Source: JBBIOI01 sp037443425 (GTDB taxonomy: Bacteria; Desulfobacterota; BSN033; UBA1163). Taken from it: 8,859 nucleotides of DNA. The DNA is taken from positions 1 through 8,859 of the forward strand of contig JBBIOI010000134.1 in the NCBI GenBank assembly GCA_037443425.1. The letters run 5' to 3'. Shown piece by piece: positions 5,126 to 8,859 of the stretch. Every line of letters starts with the position of its first letter. Position 1 is the first letter of the stretch. Position numbers and translations under genes: made by a program. The notes under the pieces were generated by a model, which saw nothing but the letters and a program-made list of their open reading frames with translations, was not told the origin of the DNA and did no database searches.

Positions 5126-6475
5126 TACCCAGAGTAATTCCTTTAAGTCAGATGAACTGTTAAGATTATTGATTAAATTTTTTAATCCCTCAATCCTCTT
5201 ATAATCAATTCTTCCTCGTGTAATCCTTCTTATTTTTTCTTCCACATCTTCCCAGGTCATAGGATTTTCTGAGTCTCCCTTTGGGCTTAAAACCTCATGT
5301 TCATACCTTTTATCAGCGATTTTCACTGCTACCTTTCCACCCCATTTCTGAGGATAAATAGATGTTAGATGATCAGATGGAGAGACCTTTATCTTCTCCA
5401 TGAGTTCTCGAACCTTTTTCTCATACCTTAAAGATGTCCTTTCAATATCGTAAAGGTCTTCTTCATAATAGGCTGAGATGGCTAATTGATACTGGATACT
5501 CACAATGGATGCTGTTCTATCTTCGGGAAACTCTTTTCTATCTATCATCTGGCAATACTGCCTTGGGACGTAAACCTCAATCTCATCAATCTTTTGAGGA
5601 TCTATCTTGTAAGACTTAACTATATACCTAAATGCCTCGATAGAGGAGAGCGCCTGTCTTGCTGTGCAGTAAGGCTTTATATTTATCTTTTCAATCTGAA
5701 ATTGCTTCTGTATCCCACCCATCAATACTTCTGGATTAATCTTTAATCCATAGATCGATTGAAACCCTTTATCAAGGATATCTAAATCTCCTAAAAAACC
5801 TTTCGATGCCGAAAAACCTGAAAGGATCCCATTATGTATTGCACATCCGAAGGTAAGCCATCTCGATGTATACTCACCCTTTATTCTGCCTGAAAGTCCA
5901 TTTGAAAGTGTTAATGAGATGGCTAAAGCATTTTTTATTTGATCTTTATTTAATCCTATAATTTTTGAGACAACCGTGCATGTCCCAATAGCCGCCAAAA
6001 GATAAGTAGTCCATATCCCTTTATAAATAATTTCAGCACCATTGATAGCAGCCCCAAGCCTCGTCATCATCTCATAGCCCGAAAGTGTAGCTTCAATAAA
6101 TTCTTTACCTTTCTTATCGAGGAAAATTCCTGTACAAAGGGCAGAAGGAACAACTACTGAACCTGGTGTTACACAAGAAGAAATATCAATATCATCCGTT
6201 TCAGTCAAACGGGTTGAAATGCTTGATAGAAATGTAGCATATGGAAGCGGAGCTGAAGATTCAAACCCTGGAACTGAAATATATTTTATATCCTTTTCTC
6301 CGATAAAATTATTTATTAATTCTTTATGGACCTTTGCCTCTTCAGTCAGTGACCCTGCCATTAGGGCTCCAAGTGAGTCGAAGATATGGAGTTTTAAATG
6401 ATCCATTGTTTTCTCGGATAGATCCTCAATTCCCAATTCTGAAATGAAGTTTGCAAGTTCATCAATTAATGGCAT
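5105..6475 (-). CDS. MmgE/PrpD-family protein with atypical active site
   Basis: Cytoplasmic protein of 456 residues, full length for the MmgE/PrpD fold (2-methylcitrate dehydratase, cis-aconitate decarboxylase, iminodisuccinate epimerase). The overall pattern is clear: HIFDSLGALMAGS (30-42), TETDDID (91-97), TPGSVVVPSAL (103-113), GYEMMTRLGAA (133-143), the helix with AAIGTCTVVSKIIGLNKDQI (161-180), IHNGILSGFSASKGFLGD (213-230), KPYCTARQALSSIEA (267-281) and the C-terminal SPKGDSENPMTWEDVEEKIRR. Compared with well-studied members as I remember them, the histidines of the HP(S/G), GFHPT and C-x-H motifs are Thr103, Trp155 and Leu276, although the Asp pair and Lys267 remain. The reaction therefore cannot be assumed to be dehydration or decarboxylation. 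ATG 6475 has a GGGGAG site 7 bases upstream and lies 4 bases after the HyuB-like stop, so it is the last gene of that operon. Confidence 0.88.
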   Translation of the reverse strand: MPLIDELANFISELGIEDLSEKTMDHLKLHIFDSLGALMAGSLTEEAKVHKELINNFIGEKDIKYISVPGFESSAPLPYATFLSSISTRLTETDDIDISSCVTPGSVVVPSALCTGIFLDKKGKEFIEATLSGYEMMTRLGAAINGAEIIYKGIWTTYLLAAIGTCTVVSKIIGLNKDQIKNALAISLTLSNGLSGRIKGEYTSRWLTFGCAIHNGILSGFSASKGFLGDLDILDKGFQSIYGLKINPEVLMGGIQKQFQIEKINIKPYCTARQALSSIEAFRYIVKSYKIDPQKIDEIEVYVPRQYCQMIDRKEFPEDRTASIVSIQYQLAISAYYEEDLYDIERTSLRYEKKVRELMEKIKVSPSDHLTSIYPQKWGGKVAVKIADKRYEHEVLSPKGDSENPMTWEDVEEKIRRITRGRIDYKRIEGLKNLINNLNSSSDLKELLWVLSLPSS

Positions 6476-6479
6476 CTTT

Positions 6480-8231
6480 TTACTCCCCTTTTTTCATCTT
6501 CTCTCTAAGTTTAAGCGTCTCCTCTATATCAACCTCATAATCCATCTGATTTGGGCTTCTTCTCAGGACAACCCCATATTCACTTTTTGCCTTTTCAAGA
6601 GAAACGAATCCTTCCATAACATCCATCCTTACTTTTTCGGGATCCCTTTCCAAAGGATTTCCCCACCCACCTCCACCAGCAGTCCTAACAATCACCCTTG
6701 AATTGGCAGGGACAGGATAAAATGCAACATCAACGCTTCTCCACTCGGATGATCCAGGGGGCATTAATAAACAATCAGATATATCACCGGGTTTTCCTCC
6801 CCAAAGCCCCCATGGAGGACATTTTCTTCTGCCTGTTTGAAGTAGGTTCCACCTCCCTTCCACAAGATTTCTAACCTTTGTATCAAGTCCCAATCCACCT
6901 CTGAATTTCCCTGCCCCTCCTGAATCCTGACGAAGAACCCTTTCTTCAACAATGACAGGGCATTTTAGCTCTATATTTTCAATAGGTGCATTTCTAACAT
7001 CTCCTTGGCAGATTGAGACAGATGCTGACTCGCCATCCTCGAAAGGCCTTCCTCCCCATCCACCTCCTTCAATACTTTGAACAACAAAATTCTTTTTCTT
7101 CTTTGGATCATATCCAAAAAAGACTACTGTTCCACCTAAATAACCAAGGTGACCAGCAGGAATCCTATCAGGTATAGCAGGGGCCAAGGCCTTAAGGATT
7201 GTATCAACCACTGTTGGGATTGGCAGGCTCCAGCCAGACATAACCGCAGGATATCTTGCCATCATGAAGTTGCCTTCGGGAATAATAATCTTAAGGGCAC
7301 TAAAGGAACCTTCATTCACAGGATCAAGCGGCATTGTAAGGGCCTTATATGCAACCCTTGCTCCAGCAAGTGTTCGTGAATTGTAAGGGCCCTTGTTCTG
7401 AGGATCACAACCTGAAAGATCAATTGTCATATCACTGCCTGAAACAATTACCTTCACCCTTATATTAAGAGGGACATCTTTATCATAGCCATTATTATCC
7501 ATAAAACTTTCAGCCTCATAAACCCCATCAGGTATCTTTTCAACTATCATTCTGCATTTTGCTTCTGTATCAGCAAAGATCCTTTCAACACAGTTCAATA
7601 CAACCTCTTTACCAAATTTATTAAACAACTCGTCGAGCCTTCTTATAGCCAGCTGGCACGCAGCAATCTGTGCCCTCATATCTCCCATAGAAGACTCAGG
7701 ATATCTGATATTATCAGAGATAAGCTTAAGGAGGTCCTTTTTTGGTTCTCCCGCTTCATAGATCTTTAGCTGATCCATTTGAAGCCCCTCCATCCATGGA
7801 TCAACGACATTTGTCGATGCTCCAAAACCAGTGCTCATTCCTCCAACATCTACCCAATGAGCTCGCACAATGGGAAAACCAATGAGTTCTCCTTTAAAAA
7901 AGAAAGGCATATATATACACACATTATTGAGGTGTTGTCCGCATACAGCTTGATGATTAGCAATAATCACATCACCAGGTTTAAAGTTATCCCTTCCAAT
8001 CTTTTCAACCCCATCCTTTATAACAACACCAAGATCAGCAACAAAATGGGATACCCCTCCCATATTCTGTGAAAGCAGATTACCATTGACATCCAGCAAG
8101 GCGCAACAGTAATCCCTTACCTCATAGATCATCATATTGTAAGAAGTCCTTTGTAGATCGTAAGACATCTCATTTGAGATTGCTGGCAATGCATTTCTTA
8201 TAACTTCAAGGGTAACAGGATCTATCCTCAT
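6480..8231 (-). CDS. Hydantoinase B/oxoprolinase-family subunit (HyuB-like)
   Basis: Second subunit of an ATP-dependent hydantoinase, oxoprolinase or acetone-carboxylase-type enzyme, 583 residues. It starts with the family opening DPVTLEVIRNALPAISNEM (4-22), followed by ALLDVNGNLLSQ (44-55). The putative metal segment is NHQAVCGQHLNN (92-103) and RAHWVDVGGMSTG (123-135). The middle has NEGSFSALKIIIPEG (307-320) and DRIPAGHLGYLGG (355-367). The C-terminal end is highly typical: IEGGGWGGRPFEDG (387-400), RQDSGGAGKFRGGLGL (434-449), PPWGLWGGKPGD (472-483), TAGGGGWGNPLERDPEKV (517-534) and SEYGVVL. HyuA and HyuB normally act as a complex, HyuA activating the substrate with ATP. ATG 8231 directly abuts the HyuA stop (TAGATG), with AGGAGGT 9 bases upstream. 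At the acetone carboxylase Asp ligand position this protein has Asn103. Substrates in the family include hydantoins, 5-oxoproline and ketones; none can be assigned here. Confidence 0.93.
   Translation of the reverse strand: MRIDPVTLEVIRNALPAISNEMSYDLQRTSYNMMIYEVRDYCCALLDVNGNLLSQNMGGVSHFVADLGVVIKDGVEKIGRDNFKPGDVIIANHQAVCGQHLNNVCIYMPFFFKGELIGFPIVRAHWVDVGGMSTGFGASTNVVDPWMEGLQMDQLKIYEAGEPKKDLLKLISDNIRYPESSMGDMRAQIAACQLAIRRLDELFNKFGKEVVLNCVERIFADTEAKCRMIVEKIPDGVYEAESFMDNNGYDKDVPLNIRVKVIVSGSDMTIDLSGCDPQNKGPYNSRTLAGARVAYKALTMPLDPVNEGSFSALKIIIPEGNFMMARYPAVMSGWSLPIPTVVDTILKALAPAIPDRIPAGHLGYLGGTVVFFGYDPKKKKNFVVQSIEGGGWGGRPFEDGESASVSICQGDVRNAPIENIELKCPVIVEERVLRQDSGGAGKFRGGLGLDTKVRNLVEGRWNLLQTGRRKCPPWGLWGGKPGDISDCLLMPPGSSEWRSVDVAFYPVPANSRVIVRTAGGGGWGNPLERDPEKVRMDVMEGFVSLEKAKSEYGVVLRRSPNQMDYEVDIEETLKLREKMKKGE
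6483..6488 (-). promoter_or_regulatory. Ribosome binding site of the PrpD-like gene
   Basis: GGGGAG on the minus strand lies inside the last codons of the HyuB-like gene, 7 bases before ATG 6475, indicating translational coupling. Confidence 0.6.
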
Positions 8232-8859
8232 CTATTCTATACCTCCTACAGAAATTAATATCTCACCATATGGGCATATAGTTGCACGATCACCATATGA
8301 AAGATATGTTGTTGATGCATACTCCTCAATAATTGCAGGACCATCAACCGTGTATCCTGAGGGAAGTGCTTCTCTATCATATATAGGACATTTTACAGGC
8401 TTTTTGGGATCATTAAGATAAACCTCCCTATAACCTTTAAGTATCTCCTTTTTATTGTCAACCTTTTTCTCAGGAAACTCTATCTTCTTTCTTAAACCAT
8501 AGGCTGTCAAGCGAATATTAACTATCTCTATAGGTTCATTACTTGCTTTATGACCGTAACGAAGATCGTGGAGGTTATCAAATGCCTTTCTAATAGAATC
8601 TCTATTCTCTGAAAATATCTCATTTTCTGAAACTGGAACAGTAAGGAAGAACTCCTGACCTATATATCTAAGATCGAAGAAAGGCTGTATACGAATGGAT
8701 TCTTTCCCAACACCTTCCCTTCTAAGGGTCTCCTTACCTACCTCAGCCATCTCTTCATAAATCTTTTTAATTATACCAAAATCAGCATCTTTAAGCGGAC
8801 TATAATATGTCCTTACGTAGTCATGTTTAACATCTGTCATTAACATCCCCAATGCCGAA
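8232..8859 (-). CDS. Hydantoinase A/oxoprolinase subunit, C-terminal part (5' end off window)
   Basis: The last ~209 residues of a HyuA-like subunit; these proteins are usually around 650-700 residues. The frame is open to the right edge and reads SALGMLMTDVKHDYVRTYYS, a conserved internal block of HyuA, so the TTG at 8852 is not the start. The visible part corresponds to the C-terminal HyuA domain: FFDLRYIGQEFFLTVPV, RYGHKASNEPIEIVNIRL and the family-typical DGPAIIEEYASTTYLSYGD close to the end, finishing with GEILISVGGIE. The ATP-binding actin-like domain is outside the window, so catalytic residues cannot be judged. Stop TAG 8234-8232 is adjacent to the start of the HyuB-like gene, and the two should form one enzyme complex in the cytoplasm. 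Confidence 0.92.
   Translation of the reverse strand, partial: SALGMLMTDVKHDYVRTYYSPLKDADFGIIKKIYEEMAEVGKETLRREGVGKESIRIQPFFDLRYIGQEFFLTVPVSENEIFSENRDSIRKAFDNLHDLRYGHKASNEPIEIVNIRLTAYGLRKKIEFPEKKVDNKKEILKGYREVYLNDPKKPVKCPIYDREALPSGYTVDGPAIIEEYASTTYLSYGDRATICPYGEILISVGGIE
8241..8247 (-). promoter_or_regulatory. Ribosome binding site of the HyuB-like gene
   Basis: AGGAGGT on the minus strand, inside the last codons of the HyuA-like gene, 9 bases before ATG 8231. It supports coupled translation of the two subunits. Confidence 0.75.

Noticed and set aside
5171..5187. AT-only-stem hairpin (GATTAAA, three-base loop, TTTAATC) near the convergent junction
   Set aside because: It lies inside PrpD-like coding sequence, is almost all A/T, and is not followed by a T-run, so it is unlikely to be an intrinsic terminator.
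8232..8852. TTG 8852 as the start of a short 206-residue protein
   Set aside because: The frame continues to the edge and TTG is the Leu of the conserved SALGM block of HyuA; the gene is truncated by the window only.

Overview
The window looks like bacterial chromosomal DNA from an AT-leaning genome with purine-rich Shine-Dalgarno sites, frequent AGA/AGG and ATA codons and tightly packed operons. This would suit an anaerobic Desulfobacterota- or Nitrospirota-like lineage, but nothing here fixes the taxon. It is almost wholly coding. The longest gap between genes is about 30 bases, and I see no tRNA, rRNA, insertion sequence, CRISPR array or clear intrinsic terminator.

Two operons face each other. 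The plus-strand operon (1-5125) starts off the left edge. It holds the end of a nitroreductase-family flavoprotein, two tandem paralogous NMT1/SsuA/TauA-type substrate-binding lipoprotein-or-secreted proteins, one SsuB/TauB-type ATPase and two SsuC/TauC-type permeases: a complete ABC importer with two binding proteins and a probable heterodimeric membrane channel. The minus-strand operon (8859-5105) starts off the right edge. It encodes the C-terminal end of a hydantoinase A/oxoprolinase subunit (HyuA-like), a full HyuB-like subunit and an MmgE/PrpD-fold protein. The two operons overlap tail to tail by 21 bp.

A reasonable but unproven reading is that the importer brings in a small organic compound, and the HyuA/HyuB pair performs an ATP-dependent ring opening or carboxylation on it or on a related compound. 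The PrpD-fold protein (an unusual member) and the flavoprotein would handle neighbouring steps. The substrate cannot be read from the sequence.

The most notable observations are these. (1) Two genes of the transporter operon are open, full-length and well conserved but have no ATG/GTG/TTG at their expected starts: the second binding protein begins at ACG (1758) and the second permease at ATA (4352). Each is one transition away from ATG and sits directly behind a strong Shine-Dalgarno site. (2) The last 85 bases of the two binding-protein genes are 84/85 identical while flanking sequence has diverged strongly, a signature of gene conversion. (3) The MmgE/PrpD protein appears to lack the family's usual catalytic histidines. 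(4) The HyuB protein has Asn where the acetone carboxylase family has a metal-ligand Asp.
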